Assembly: GCA_004296775.1 (NCBI GenBank)
Contig: RHGE01000017.1
Location: 27,765-91,764, forward strand
Length of the DNA: 64,000 nucleotides
Direction: 5' to 3'
Source: Marinilabiliaceae bacterium JC017
GTDB lineage: Bacteria > Bacteroidota > Bacteroidia > Bacteroidales > Marinilabiliaceae
Below the pieces are notes generated by a model. It was not told the DNA's origin. It did no database searches and worked only from the letters and a program-made list of their open reading frames with translations. Made by a program: the position numbers and the translations under genes. Numbering within the stretch: the first letter of the stretch is position 1; each line of letters begins with the position of its first letter. Shown piece by piece: positions 1-8,552 of the stretch.

Positions 1-115
1 CAGCCAGGTTACGGACAAACCCTTTAATGGCATATCGTTTAGCGGTATTATTCACAAAATATCTAAATCCAACTCCCTGAACCCGTCCGTCCACAATAAC
101 TCTAACCCTTTTCAT
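1..115 (-). CDS. acyP: Acylphosphatase, partial (C-terminus beyond window)
   Basis: The minus strand from position 115 encodes MKRVRVIVDGRVQGVGFRYF and continues as VNNTAKRYAIKGFVRNL to the window edge, about 38 residues. The GRVQGVGFRYF block is the acylphosphatase signature; its arginine binds the phosphate and the later asparagine (VRNL) is the second catalytic residue. The enzyme hydrolyses acyl phosphates such as carbamoyl or 1,3-bisphosphoglycerate phosphates in the cytoplasm. The family is about 90 residues, so more than half of the gene lies outside the window. The start is the first ATG before the domain and needs no correction. Confidence 0.93.
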   Translation of the reverse strand, partial: MKRVRVIVDGRVQGVGFRYFVNNTAKRYAIKGFVRNLA

Positions 116-304
116 GTGTTTTTAAATTGCTTTACGATAGTCACCTGGAACTCACTACGCATAATCATTCTCCAGTGCAAGACTACATCTTTATGACTCA
201 CCTCTTATTCGTTACTATTCATCCATAAAAACCTACGCGTTAGTAAAATTAATACGCAACCAACAAGAAAAAAAGGACACATCCTTAAAAATTCACCCAT
301 TTTA

Positions 305-700
305 TCATCTTTTAACTAATGCCAGATATTCGTTTAACACCGGTATGTCCGCTCCAGACCATTCTAATTTTGTTAATTCGTCACCAGCAGCCCATTTTAT
401 ACCATCATGCTCATGCGCATAAGGTTCCCCCTCAACAATTTCGCATATAAACGGAATTAACCGGATCGCTTTTCCCGGATAATGATATTCAACTGGAGTA
501 AGCTTTGAATCTATCGCTACAATAACACCTAGTTCCTCCTTTAATTCACGAATCAAACAGGCTTCATCACTCTCTCCTGCCTTTACCTTACCTCCTGGAA
601 ATTCCCATTTCCCAGCCTGATCCATTTGAAACCCGCGACGGGCTACCAATAATTCACCATCCTTTCGAATTAAAGCACATGTCACATTAATAAATTCCAT
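305..700 (-). CDS. NUDIX hydrolase, MutT-like (8-oxo-dGTP diphosphatase family)
   Basis: About 131 residues beginning MEFINVTCALIRKDGELLVA. The Nudix box is complete: GGKVKAGE followed by RELKEELGV, fitting G-x5-E-x7-REUxEExGU, which binds the metal and cleaves nucleoside diphosphate linkages. The short single-domain form resembles MutT, which removes 8-oxo-dGTP from the nucleotide pool; the exact substrate is inferred. The open frame extends upstream to 769, but a promoter-like TACTTTTG sits at 721-728 inside that extension and the protein family starts right before the first strand, so the ATG at 700 is preferred. Confidence 0.85.
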   Translation of the reverse strand: MEFINVTCALIRKDGELLVARRGFQMDQAGKWEFPGGKVKAGESDEACLIRELKEELGVIVAIDSKLTPVEYHYPGKAIRLIPFICEIVEGEPYAHEHDGIKWAAGDELTKLEWSGADIPVLNEYLALVKR

Positions 701-720
701 CTCATTCAGATTTTTTCGAA

Positions 721-728
721 CAAAAGTA
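721..728 (-). promoter_or_regulatory. Candidate -7 box for the NUDIX gene
   Basis: TACTTTTG on the minus strand matches the Bacteroidota -7 consensus TAnnTTTG and lies 20 nt upstream of the preferred ATG at 700. No clear TTG -33 element is visible, so this is a moderate call. Confidence 0.4.
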
Positions 729-782
729 GAAATAATGCCATGTTTCTTTACATCTGCTACTAGACTCACTCCTTAACAATCC

Positions 783-810
783 ACAAAAAACCCCTTGAAG
801 ACTCAAGGGG
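783..810 (-). terminator. Rho-independent terminator after the 950-1660 gene
   Basis: A perfect stem CCCCTTGA/TCAAGGGG with a 4-nt loop (791-810) is followed on the minus strand by TTTTTTGT. It lies downstream of the helical hypothetical gene and upstream of the NUDIX promoter. Confidence 0.8.
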
Positions 811-820
811 AAAAACACTT

Positions 821-888
821 ATACCGATTAGTGATTAAACTGACCATTTAATGCACGACATTTTTACTGGTCTTTAATCATCTATCAA
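821..888 (+). repeat. Dispersed ~70-bp repeat Y, copy 1
   Basis: The block starting ATACCGATTAGTGATTAAAC and ending near TTTAATCATCTATCAACA recurs at 52067-52137 in the same orientation and at 12783-12851 inverted. Similarity runs along the whole length, with interspersed substitutions. It has no reading frame. Confidence 0.75.
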
Positions 889-949
889 CATTAGATCAAG
901 GTCATTTTAAAATAGGTTTAGTTTTAACATATGACACAATTCGTATTTA

Positions 950-1660
950 TTATACCTCAACAGACTTAAACTCTCCCTGCCAGTTAATAATGGCACTGAA
1001 TGTGAATTGGTCTTTTTTAAATGGTTCAAACTGATAATAGACAGATACTATTTCACAAACTGACAATATCTTTTCGTAAATAGCGTTTAATGCTTCCACT
1101 CCAGCCTCACTAATAGTATTCTCATTGTAATCTAAAGCGGCACCAATGGTATTTACTTGTCGCATTCGTTCTACATAAGCGGCTATTCGCTCTATTAAGA
1201 TAGGACTGGTTCCCCTGGATGTAATTTCTTCTTTTAATTGCGGCGTCATCCCTTCATCAAACGACAATAGCAACTGCATCAAGGCATCCTGATTATTATT
1301 GAGGGCATCATTTATGTAACTGTTGTACCCCAATACTTCGTGAACTTCTTCCACTTTTTGTCTTTCAGAGGCAAAATCTGATTCCAATTGCTTTTTCAAA
1401 AACATCAAATCGCGAAAAGCCGGTCCCTGAATAGCCGCAAATCTGGATGTGGCATCACGAAAATGATAGTCTGGATCTAATTGCAGGTAATTATCAAAAG
1501 CTTCATTGATCTGCTTCATCAAGCCGTCAACATACCGGGCGGTCCATTGACTACGAATAGCCGAAAGATCTCCCAGGTTGCTTTTCAAACGCTCTACGAT
1601 GGTTTTAGCAGCCACCAACATTTGAATGTCTTCATACTGATAATTGCGATGTTTATTCAT
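950..1660 (-). CDS. Hypothetical helical protein, 236 aa
   Basis: I do not recognise the family. The 236-residue product has no signal peptide or membrane segment and is rich in Glu, Gln, Leu and Ala in heptad-like spacing, so it is probably an all-helical cytoplasmic protein; a coiled-coil stretch is likely around residues 80-115 (FLKKQLESDFASERQKVEEV). It is a single gene with its own terminator at 783-810. Codon use and composition look like the neighbouring real genes, and the frame is long and uninterrupted, so it is probably expressed. Confidence 0.75.
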   Translation of the reverse strand: MNKHRNYQYEDIQMLVAAKTIVERLKSNLGDLSAIRSQWTARYVDGLMKQINEAFDNYLQLDPDYHFRDATSRFAAIQGPAFRDLMFLKKQLESDFASERQKVEEVHEVLGYNSYINDALNNNQDALMQLLLSFDEGMTPQLKEEITSRGTSPILIERIAAYVERMRQVNTIGAALDYNENTISEAGVEALNAIYEKILSVCEIVSVYYQFEPFKKDQFTFSAIINWQGEFKSVEV

Positions 1661-1872
1661 AGATAAATAGGTTTAAAACTCTAAATTAAGATAGAAATAA
1701 CTTTCCCTTTTTTTCCTGTCATATGTCAGTAAATGAGCATACTTTGACAAAAATCAGTAGATTCTTGCTGTTTTTTTTACTTTTCTTCTCCAAAAAAAGA
1801 CACACCTGGATATTTATTTCCAATGGTCACATGGAACTCTCAAATAAATCTGATCATCTTCCTGTGTGAAAA

Positions 1873-2037
1873 TTAAATACTCAAATTCACATGATCGTTT
1901 ATTCTAACGGTAATGTGTTCCATCTCCAATTCAGGAGCAATATCAGTGACCTTAACAGGCCGACCTTTCAGCATTATTTCATGGGATTTTAAATCAACCG
2001 TTTTAGGCAAAACCATGGGACGAAAATAGAGAGACAT
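1873..2037 (-). pseudogene. 54-codon fragment resembling the C-terminal half of the 11.5 kb carboxypeptidase-regulatory-like protein
   Basis: The minus strand from the ATG at 2037 reads MSLYFRPMVLPKTVDLKSHE and stops at 1873. The opening SLYFRPMVLPKTV resembles the VYFRPMSLAKVLK stretch of the gene at 11488-12234, and the distal part keeps a similar Ile/Val-rich pattern (LEMEHITVRINDHV against LEISVNHVPAEV). There is no signal peptide or N-terminal domain upstream, so this looks like a leftover of a paralogue. A short functional protein cannot be excluded. Confidence 0.4.
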
Positions 2038-2112
2038 AGGATGAAAGCTTCATTATGAATTAGATTTTTAACCACCTGTCTCTTTGACAGCCAACCTAAA
2101 TAAGAAGTTACA

Positions 2113-2149
2113 ACAATAAAAAAACCACCCTGATAAATCAGGATGGTTT
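2113..2149 (-). terminator. Terminator downstream of tRNA-Arg
   Basis: Minus-strand RNA forms ACCATCCTGA/TCAGGGTGGT (one G-U pair) with a TTTA loop, followed by a run of T. It directly follows the tRNA 3' end. Confidence 0.8.
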
Positions 2150-2152
2150 CTG

Positions 2153-2224
2153 TAGCCCCAACAGGACTCGAACCTGTATCTAGAGTTTAGGAAACTCTTG
2201 TTCTATCCCTTGAACTATGGGGCC
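2153..2224 (-). tRNA. tRNA-Arg (anticodon CCT)
   Basis: The 72-nt minus-strand sequence starts GGCCCCATAGTTCAAGGGAT. The acceptor arm pairs GGCCCCA with TGGGGCT (one G-U), the anticodon stem AGAGT/ACTCT encloses loop TTCCTAA giving anticodon CCT, and the T arm contains GGTTCGAGTCC. It reads AGG codons. CCA is not encoded. Confidence 0.93.
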
Positions 2225-2274
2225 TTGTTTCTTTGGGAGGGCAAAAGTAACGATTTCAAATAAAATATGAAACT

Positions 2275-3417
2275 TTAAAGCTTACAAAGTCGATCAGCGA
2301 CCTTTCTTAACAACTCATCAGGCTTGGCAAAGTTGAAACGCAACAAGTGCTTTTTTGATTTCTCATGAAAAAAAACACTAACAGGTGTGGCAGCCACTCC
2401 TTGTTCCTCAAGTAATTTAACAGCAAACTCCCGATCATTCTGGTCAGAAATAGCATCGTAACAGAAAATCTCAAAAAAGGTACCCTTGGTCAAAATCGGC
2501 TTAAAACGGGAAGGCTCCATCAATTCGTTGAACAGATCTCTTTTTTGCTGATAGAACTGCCGTAATCCCATATACTCTTCAGGTTTATGAAGAAATTCAG
2601 CTAACGCCAGCTGAAACGGAGAGTTCACACTTTGAATCGCTACCTCCTGGACGGTTCTTATCTCTTTGGTAATTTGAGCAGGTGCCAGACAGTAACCAAT
2701 CTGCCAACCGGTAACATGGAAAGTTTCTCCAAAAGACGATACAATCACACTCCTTTCGGCCAGCTTGGGATAAAGTGCCATACTTTGATGCGATTCAGCA
2801 TCAAAAATAATGTGCTCAAATGTTTCATCGCTCAAAACTATAATTTTAGTGCCATTGATTATTTTCTGGAGCCTCAACATATCCAGCTCATTAAATGTGG
2901 CACCGGTAGGATTATGCGGAGAATTAACAATGATCATTCGTGTGCGGTTGGAAATCACCTTTTGCACTTCCTCCCAATCAACATGAAAGTCAGGTGATTT
3001 TAACGGAACAAACACCGGCTGACCACCATTCATTTGGATAGCCGGCACATAATTAAGACAAGCTGGTTCAAACACAATAACTTCATCCCCTTCCTTTATA
3101 AGGGCGGATAATACCGTAAACACTCCCTGGGCAGAACCTGCAGTCACTGTTACCTCATCGTTTTCATCATATTCATGCCCATACAGATGTTTGACCTTTT
3201 CGGCAATCATGTGCCTTAAAAGAGGCTCACCACTAACTGGTGCAAATTGATTGAGACTTTCAGAGAGATACTTCTGAACCAATTTAATTAGTTCAGAGGA
3301 ACAGTGAAATCCTGAATAACCTTCAGCCATATTAAGCGCGTTATGCTGCGCAATCAACTTACGAACTTTGGCAAAATAGCTAAGTTCCAGGTTTAGGTAC
3401 TTTGAACTTATCTTCAT
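2275..3417 (-). CDS. Class I/II aminotransferase-fold protein lacking the PLP lysine
   Basis: The 380-residue protein follows the methionine/kynurenine aminotransferase layout (YbdL-like) end to end: an NQFAPVSG segment near 57-63, VTAGSAQ near 91-97, NSPHNPTG at 165-172, SDETFEH at 196-202 and GWQIGYCLAP near 237-246. In active members the segment before GW is S-x-G-K-T-[FY]-H, whose lysine forms the PLP Schiff base; here it reads SSFGETFH, with Glu231 (codon GAA). Other pocket residues also differ: Tyr to Phe in NQFAP and in SDETF, and FEPACLNY where FDPSYDSY is usual. Asn169 and Asp197 remain. It is probably a PLP-independent paralogue or pseudoenzyme. It stands alone between tRNA-Arg and recO. 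Confidence 0.85.
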   Translation of the reverse strand: MKISSKYLNLELSYFAKVRKLIAQHNALNMAEGYSGFHCSSELIKLVQKYLSESLNQFAPVSGEPLLRHMIAEKVKHLYGHEYDENDEVTVTAGSAQGVFTVLSALIKEGDEVIVFEPACLNYVPAIQMNGGQPVFVPLKSPDFHVDWEEVQKVISNRTRMIIVNSPHNPTGATFNELDMLRLQKIINGTKIIVLSDETFEHIIFDAESHQSMALYPKLAERSVIVSSFGETFHVTGWQIGYCLAPAQITKEIRTVQEVAIQSVNSPFQLALAEFLHKPEEYMGLRQFYQQKRDLFNELMEPSRFKPILTKGTFFEIFCYDAISDQNDREFAVKLLEEQGVAATPVSVFFHEKSKKHLLRFNFAKPDELLRKVADRLCKL

Positions 3418-3574
3418 AACATCTGATTAAGATTCTCACCCTGGTAAAAGTCAACTAAAAATAAGCATTATGCCTTTAAAAAACCTATTGAGATAAATCA
3501 GGTCTCTCTTTTTTTAACTAAAAATTGTTAATTATTTGATTAATCCCTCTAATTATACAGTCAATGAGGTTGAA

Positions 3575-4303
3575 TTAGTCGGAATGGAATAACTGATGTA
3601 AAATTTCTAATGACTTTATTTTCCCAAAATCTTCGATATGGAGTGCATAATAATCCAGTAAGGAATTAAGCAATTCATTCCTATCATGGCTATTTAACTT
3701 TAATGAAGTAAGTGCTTCAACTTTTAGATTCAGGAGCCTTCTCCATTTATCTGACTGACTAGCATTCAAATAATATGGATGAAGTGGCTCTGTTTCTTTA
3801 AATATTCCGCTCTTCAAATCAAAAAACTTACATTGATCATTGGATGGAAGAGCCGGTGAAAAACCAAGGAACCTGGATAATTGTACCAGAAAAAAGAGAT
3901 GAAAATTTGATAATCCCTCAATCCCTTCATCCAGAACCTCAATAGCACCATAGACAAACTCAAACAATCCAGGATTAGCCTCTTCTTCACGCAATACCTT
4001 CGATAATACTTCAGTTAAAAAGAAGGCAATACTCCGTTTTGTCTGGTCAAATGGCAACGACGAAAAAGGGTACTCTGTTCTAAAATCCCTTATTCGATGC
4101 ACCTCTTTTCGTTCGTGATGAGACACCTCCAACCTCAAAAGCGCCAGAGGCTGAAGAAACACGGCTTTGCCTTTACTCTTTGCTTTACGTACCCCATTCA
4201 CCATATATGATTGCCGCCCGAATAATTCTGTATAAATATGGACAATGATACTCGTCTCGGAATACCTCACATGATCCAGCACTATTCCTCTGGTTGAAAA
4301 CAT
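3575..4303 (-). CDS. recO: DNA repair protein RecO
   Basis: The 242-residue product starts MFSTRGIVLDHVRYSETSII, the typical N-terminal OB-fold of RecO, followed by the helical C-terminal region (FHLFFLVQLSRFLGFSPAL). RecO anneals SSB-coated single strands and loads RecA together with RecR in the RecFOR gap-repair pathway. Like other Bacteroidota RecO proteins it lacks a clear four-cysteine zinc motif; only one cysteine, in the DQCKFFDL segment, is visible. Length is usual for the family. It is a single gene divergent from the transporter at 4674. Confidence 0.92.
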   Translation of the reverse strand: MFSTRGIVLDHVRYSETSIIVHIYTELFGRQSYMVNGVRKAKSKGKAVFLQPLALLRLEVSHHERKEVHRIRDFRTEYPFSSLPFDQTKRSIAFFLTEVLSKVLREEEANPGLFEFVYGAIEVLDEGIEGLSNFHLFFLVQLSRFLGFSPALPSNDQCKFFDLKSGIFKETEPLHPYYLNASQSDKWRRLLNLKVEALTSLKLNSHDRNELLNSLLDYYALHIEDFGKIKSLEILHQLFHSD

Positions 4304-4643
4304 CTCTCCGTCTTTATTAATTCGTTAATAACAACAATAGGCCGTTAGATTTTAGATAATAGACCTGCGATCCGTATACGTTTCTTTTATAACTAACTCA
4401 ATTTCTATAAGCACTTTAATATGAACGATCTTTCTGACACATCAAAGAATTAAAACAACTATTCCAAGCTTTCTTCACCTAAAATCATATTCAAAGATAA
4501 AGCTTCTGGCATTGGTTCTCCCTCTACTATTTTAGATGGTGTGAATAAGTTCAAAATTGTTGAAATATCTTCAATCCTTTACATACCCAATCGATTTTGC
4601 AGTAAAACAGATATTTGCAGTTTTTAAATTATATACAGATGCA

Positions 4644-4651
4644 TATATTTG
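4644..4651 (+). promoter_or_regulatory. Candidate -7 box for the POT-like transporter
   Basis: TATATTTG matches TAnnTTTG and lies 22 nt upstream of the ATG at 4674. A TTTG at about 4614-4617 could be the -33 element, but the 26-nt spacing is long. The box lies inside the upstream extension of the frame, which supports the later start. Confidence 0.4.
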
Positions 4652-4673
4652 TCCGTCACTAAAAATAACTATC

Positions 4674-6053
4674 ATGCATCTTTTTAAAAAATTCTCTTCC
4701 GCTTTCTGGGTAGCCAATTTCGTGGAGTTGATGGAGCGGGCAGCTTATTATGGGGTATTCATTGTTATTACCTTATATTTATCCCGAATACTTGCTTTCT
4801 CAGATTTAGAAGCAGCACTAATTTCAGGTACCTTCAGTGCCCTGCTTTACCTGCTCCCAACCTTCACCGGAGCCTACGCCGACAAAATAGGCTTCAAGAA
4901 ATCATTGATCGTAGCCTTTTCCCTGTTAACGCTGGGATATGCCGGTTTAGCTATTTTTCCCAACATATTGGAAGGAGCAGATCTTGTTGAATATGGCCGC
5001 GAAACGGTCTTTAAAGGATTGGTTGAAAGCAATCAAAAATACATCATCGTCCCCATCATGGCTTTGATCATCTTAGGTGGGAGTTTCATTAAATCGGTTA
5101 TTACCGGTACGGTAGCTAAAGAAACTTCTATCGACAACCGGGCCACAGGTTTTTCAGTTTTCTATACCATCGTAAACATTGGTGCCTTCTCTGGGAAAAC
5201 AATTGTTAAACCATTACGTGAGGCCATGGGAAACGTTGGCCTTATCAACATCAGCTATTTCTCGGCCGGAATGACATTACTGGCGCTACTGGCGGTTATT
5301 CTATTTTTCCGTCCTTCAATAAAACATGGAGAAGGAAAATCATTGAGTGAAATAATTTATGCCTTAGGTAAAGTACTAACCAATGGTCGATTGATCACGC
5401 TTATTATCATCATCACCGGTTTCTGGATGGTGCAGCACCAACTTTACGCCACCATGCCAAAGTATGTATTAAGAATGGCTGGCGAAAGTGCCTCCCCCTC
5501 CTGGTATGCCAACGTAAACCCATTGGTGGTGTTCTCAACAGTGGGGCTTATCACTGCGATAATGAGGAAACGCTCAGCTTTGCTATCAATGACTGTCGGA
5601 ATGTTTATCATGCCCGTATCAGCCTTCTGCATGGCCGCAGGTAATATCATTGGCGGAGATACCATGGGCTTCATCAATATGCACCCGGTTGCATTTATGA
5701 TGATCGTCGGAATTGCCTTCCAGGGATTAGCCGAAGCATTCATCTCCCCCCGCTTTCTTGAATACTTTTCCCTGCAAGCGCCCAAAGGAGAAGAAGGCCT
5801 TTACCTTGGTTTCAGTCACCTGCACTCCTTCCTCTCCTCCCTGTTAGGATTTGGCCTTTCCGGTTATTTGCTGGATCAATATTGTCCGGATCCTAAACTA
5901 TTAAGCGAGGCCGAACGACTCACTGCATATGATCATGCTCATTATATCTGGTTTGTATTTATGGGAATCGCTTCTGTTTCGGCAATTGCTTTAATTATTT
6001 ACGGAAAGGTAACTACCAGATTAGACGCTAAAAAGACTGGCAAGTCTGTATAA
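4674..6053 (+). CDS. POT/PTR2-like major facilitator transporter
   Basis: About 460 residues from MHLFKKFSSAFWVANFVELM with roughly 12 hydrophobic segments. The first helix carries ELMERAAYYGV, matching the E-x-x-E-R-[FA]-x-Y-Y-G motif of proton-coupled oligopeptide transporters, and ADKIGFKKSL after helix 2 is the MFS loop 2-3 motif. It should sit in the inner membrane and import peptides or related solutes with protons; the substrate is inferred. The frame is open from 4557, but the upstream part lacks family features and contains a promoter box, so the ATG at 4674 is chosen. A conserved ISPRFLEYFSLQAPKGEEG stretch near 360 fits POT relatives of Bacteroidota. Confidence 0.85.
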   Translation: MHLFKKFSSAFWVANFVELMERAAYYGVFIVITLYLSRILAFSDLEAALISGTFSALLYLLPTFTGAYADKIGFKKSLIVAFSLLTLGYAGLAIFPNILEGADLVEYGRETVFKGLVESNQKYIIVPIMALIILGGSFIKSVITGTVAKETSIDNRATGFSVFYTIVNIGAFSGKTIVKPLREAMGNVGLINISYFSAGMTLLALLAVILFFRPSIKHGEGKSLSEIIYALGKVLTNGRLITLIIIITGFWMVQHQLYATMPKYVLRMAGESASPSWYANVNPLVVFSTVGLITAIMRKRSALLSMTVGMFIMPVSAFCMAAGNIIGGDTMGFINMHPVAFMMIVGIAFQGLAEAFISPRFLEYFSLQAPKGEEGLYLGFSHLHSFLSSLLGFGLSGYLLDQYCPDPKLLSEAERLTAYDHAHYIWFVFMGIASVSAIALIIYGKVTTRLDAKKTGKSV

Positions 6054-6090
6054 TCAACCAATATTTTAAAAACATTTTAAGGAAAATGTT

Positions 6091-6120
6091 TTGCAGGAAT
6101 AAACAAATCACATATATTTG
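6091..6120 (+). promoter_or_regulatory. Housekeeping promoter of tRNA-Leu
   Basis: TTG at 6091-6093, a 19-nt spacer, and TATATTTG at 6113-6120 give an exact match to the Bacteroidota sigma-A promoter (TTG, about 19 nt, TAnnTTTG). The tRNA begins 27 nt later. This is the cleanest promoter in the window and supports the phylum assignment. Confidence 0.8.
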
Positions 6121-6146
6121 CACCCGCAAAACGATCTTAAAGTGTT

Positions 6147-6230
6147 GCCCAGGTGGCGGAATTGGTAGACGCGCTGGTCTCAAACACCAGTGATAGCAAT
6201 ATCGTGCCGGTTCGATCCCGGCCCTGGGTA
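6147..6230 (+). tRNA. tRNA-Leu (anticodon CAA)
   Basis: An 84-nt class II tRNA starting GCCCAGGTGGCGGAATTGGT. The acceptor pairs GCCCAGG with CCTGGGT, the anticodon stem CTGGT/ACCAG encloses CTCAAAC (anticodon CAA, reading TTG), a long variable arm follows (TGATAGCAATATCG), and the T arm has GGTTCGATCCC. CCA is not encoded. Confidence 0.95.
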
Positions 6231-6231
6231 C

Positions 6232-6260
6232 AAAGCCTCACTAAACAGTGAGGCTTTTTT
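6232..6260 (+). terminator. Terminator after tRNA-Leu
   Basis: AAGCCTCACT and AGTGAGGCTT pair around an AAAC loop and are followed by TTTTTT two bases after the tRNA 3' end. Confidence 0.9.
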
Positions 6261-6421
6261 ATTTTCTAATTCCCCCTCCCCTATCCCTGCAAATTCCCAA
6301 GTTTTCATTTCCTAAAATCAGACGCTTGTTAATTTTGTTATTTTTGTGAAAGAAACCTATTCTTTACGCCCATTTCAGCAATTGAAATAAAAGGGCGATC
6401 AATTATCAGAAAACAACGTAT

Positions 6422-6871
6422 ATGCAAAAAACCGCCATAGAACCTGCTAAAAAGCAACATTTGCTAGATCAACGGTATTTAGCGATGGCCCGTATTTGGG
6501 CCCAAAATTCTTATTGCAAGCGACGTCAGGTAGGGGCTATTCTTGTTAAAGAAAAAATGATTATCAGTGATGGCTACAACGGAACACCATCGGGATTTGA
6601 AAACGAATGTGAAGATACGGGCAATAAAACCAAGCCCTACGTTTTACATGCGGAGGCCAATGCCATTACTAAGGTGGCCCGCTCAAATAACAGTTCAGAC
6701 GGAGCCACCCTTTACGTGACAGCTTCTCCATGCATCGAATGTTCCAAACTGATTATCCAGGCAGGAATAAAACGTGTTGTTTTCTCAGAAAATTACACCA
6801 CAGATGATGGCATTAACCTGTTAAAAAGGGCAAAAATAGAAGTAGTACATATTGAAGAAGATATTTTATAA
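6422..6871 (+). CDS. Deoxycytidylate (dCMP) deaminase
   Basis: The 149-residue protein carries the cytidine/deoxycytidylate deaminase zinc site: His76-Ala-Glu78 (LHAEAN) and Pro103-Cys104-x2-Cys107 (SPCIEC). The SDGYNGTPSGFENECED segment before it is typical of dCMP deaminase (ComEB type). It converts dCMP to dUMP, feeding thymidylate synthesis. Twelve bases separate it from the S41 protease gene, so the two are probably co-transcribed, an arrangement without an obvious metabolic link. Confidence 0.92.
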   Translation: MQKTAIEPAKKQHLLDQRYLAMARIWAQNSYCKRRQVGAILVKEKMIISDGYNGTPSGFENECEDTGNKTKPYVLHAEANAITKVARSNNSSDGATLYVTASPCIECSKLIIQAGIKRVVFSENYTTDDGINLLKRAKIEVVHIEEDIL

Positions 6872-6883
6872 AAACTGAGAACG

Positions 6884-8497
6884 ATGACTGCGAATAAAAG
6901 TAGAAGGATTTATTTACCCGTTGTTTTTGCCTTGCTATTAGTTTTTGGCATCTATATCGGAAGAACATTTTTCACTCCCGGATCTGTCTCTAAGCACAAC
7001 CCGCTATTAATATATCCTCAAACCAATAAGATTGAAGCCTTACTTAACCTCATCGAGGAAGAGTATGTTGATACCATCAACAAAACAGAGCTGGAGGAAA
7101 AAGTTATCCCGGAGATCTTAAAGAACCTTGATCCGCATACCGTGTACATTCCTGCCAAAAACCTGGCTGAAGTAAACGAAGAACTGGAGGGTAATTTTGG
7201 CGGAATAGGTGTACAATTCAGCCTTCAGGATGATACCGTTATGGTAGTGGCTGTTGTATCGGGCGGCCCCTCAGAGAAAGTAGGTATACTACCGGGCGAC
7301 CGCATTATTGCTGTTGATGACTCAATAATCGCTGGTGTAAAAATCTCCACCACTAATGTCATGAAGAAACTACGGGGTGAGATTGGCACTAAAGTAAAGG
7401 TAGGCGTTCATCGCAGAGATGCCGGTAAGCAACTGGATTTCGAAATTGTGCGTGGTCCCATCCCGATCCACAGTGTGGATGTGGCTTATATGATTGATGA
7501 AAAAACGGGATACATTAAGATTGACCGTTTTGCCCAAAATACCTACCAGGAATTCCTTACCTCCCTGGCCAAGCTAAAAGCTAATAACTGTCAACAAGTG
7601 GTAATCGACTTGCGGGGCAACTCAGGTGGTTTACTTGACGTAGCTTTTCGATTGACCAATGAATTCCTGAAGAAGAATGAGATGATCTTTTACACCCAGG
7701 GTAAATCGCAACCACGCCAGGATGTCTATGCCAACGGCGCAGGAACCTGCCAGGATAACAAAGTGGTGGTATTGATTGATGAGTTCTCTGCCTCGGCCAG
7801 TGAAATTTTCTCCGGCGCCATTCAGGATAACGACAGAGGTATCATCGTTGGCCGTCGTTCCTTTGGAAAAGGATTGGTGCAGAGTCAAATCCCACTTCCC
7901 GACGGATCGGCTATCAGGCTAACTGTTGCGCGTTACTACACCCCTAGTGGACGTTCCATTCAAAAGCCGTATGAAAATGGCAATACCTCTGAGTACTACC
8001 AGGATATTTACAATCGCTTCGAACACGGTGAGTTCTTTGAGAAGGACAGCATAAAGTTTGACGATGAGCTACAATACAAAACCAAGTCGGGACGCGTTGT
8101 ATACGGCGGGGGCGGCATCATGCCCGATGTATTTGTACCACGCGACACAACCTTATTCTCTGATTATTACTGGACATTGCAATCAAAAGGAACAACCTAT
8201 CGTTTCGCCTTACAATATGCCGATAACAACCGGGAAGCGATTCAAGGGTTTAACGATGTAAAATCATTGAAAGCCTACCTGGACAAACAGCCTATTTTAA
8301 GAGAATTCCTTGCTTTTGCTAAGAAAGAGGGTATTAAATACAAGGCAAAACAATTTAAACAATCACGCAAAATAATTGATATCCAATTGAAAGCTTATAT
8401 TGCCCGTAACATTATGGATAACGATGGCTTCTATCCTATTTTCCATGAGATGGACCAAGTATTAAAAAGAGCTGTAGAAGAGCTAAACAAACAATAA
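6884..8497 (+). CDS. Carboxy-terminal processing protease (S41 family)
   Basis: The 537-residue protein begins with a basic stretch and a membrane helix (about residues 9-30), placing the rest in the periplasm. A PDZ domain occupies about 95-190 (GNFGGIGVQF, LPGDRIIAVD), followed by the S41 catalytic domain with DLRGNSGG near 242-249, FSASASEIF at 301-309 holding the nucleophilic serine, and the general-base lysine in RSFGKG (Lys329). It cleaves C-terminal segments of periplasmic or misfolded proteins, like CtpA/Prc. It follows dCMP deaminase by 12 nt and ends at a strong terminator at 8521. Confidence 0.92.
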   Translation: MTANKSRRIYLPVVFALLLVFGIYIGRTFFTPGSVSKHNPLLIYPQTNKIEALLNLIEEEYVDTINKTELEEKVIPEILKNLDPHTVYIPAKNLAEVNEELEGNFGGIGVQFSLQDDTVMVVAVVSGGPSEKVGILPGDRIIAVDDSIIAGVKISTTNVMKKLRGEIGTKVKVGVHRRDAGKQLDFEIVRGPIPIHSVDVAYMIDEKTGYIKIDRFAQNTYQEFLTSLAKLKANNCQQVVIDLRGNSGGLLDVAFRLTNEFLKKNEMIFYTQGKSQPRQDVYANGAGTCQDNKVVVLIDEFSASASEIFSGAIQDNDRGIIVGRRSFGKGLVQSQIPLPDGSAIRLTVARYYTPSGRSIQKPYENGNTSEYYQDIYNRFEHGEFFEKDSIKFDDELQYKTKSGRVVYGGGGIMPDVFVPRDTTLFSDYYWTLQSKGTTYRFALQYADNNREAIQGFNDVKSLKAYLDKQPILREFLAFAKKEGIKYKAKQFKQSRKIIDIQLKAYIARNIMDNDGFYPIFHEMDQVLKRAVEELNKQ

Positions 8498-8520
8498 ATA
8501 TTCTCTCATTAATACTATTC

Positions 8521-8552
8521 AAAGGCCTGAAAATACATTCAGGCCTTTTTTA
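8521..8552 (+). terminator. Terminator after the S41 protease gene
   Basis: AGGCCTGAA pairs with TTCAGGCCT around a 6-nt loop and is followed by TTTTTT. Confidence 0.9.

Noticed and set aside
4557..4673. 39-residue N-terminal extension of the POT-like transporter
   Set aside because: A -7 box lies inside it and the family starts at the later methionine.
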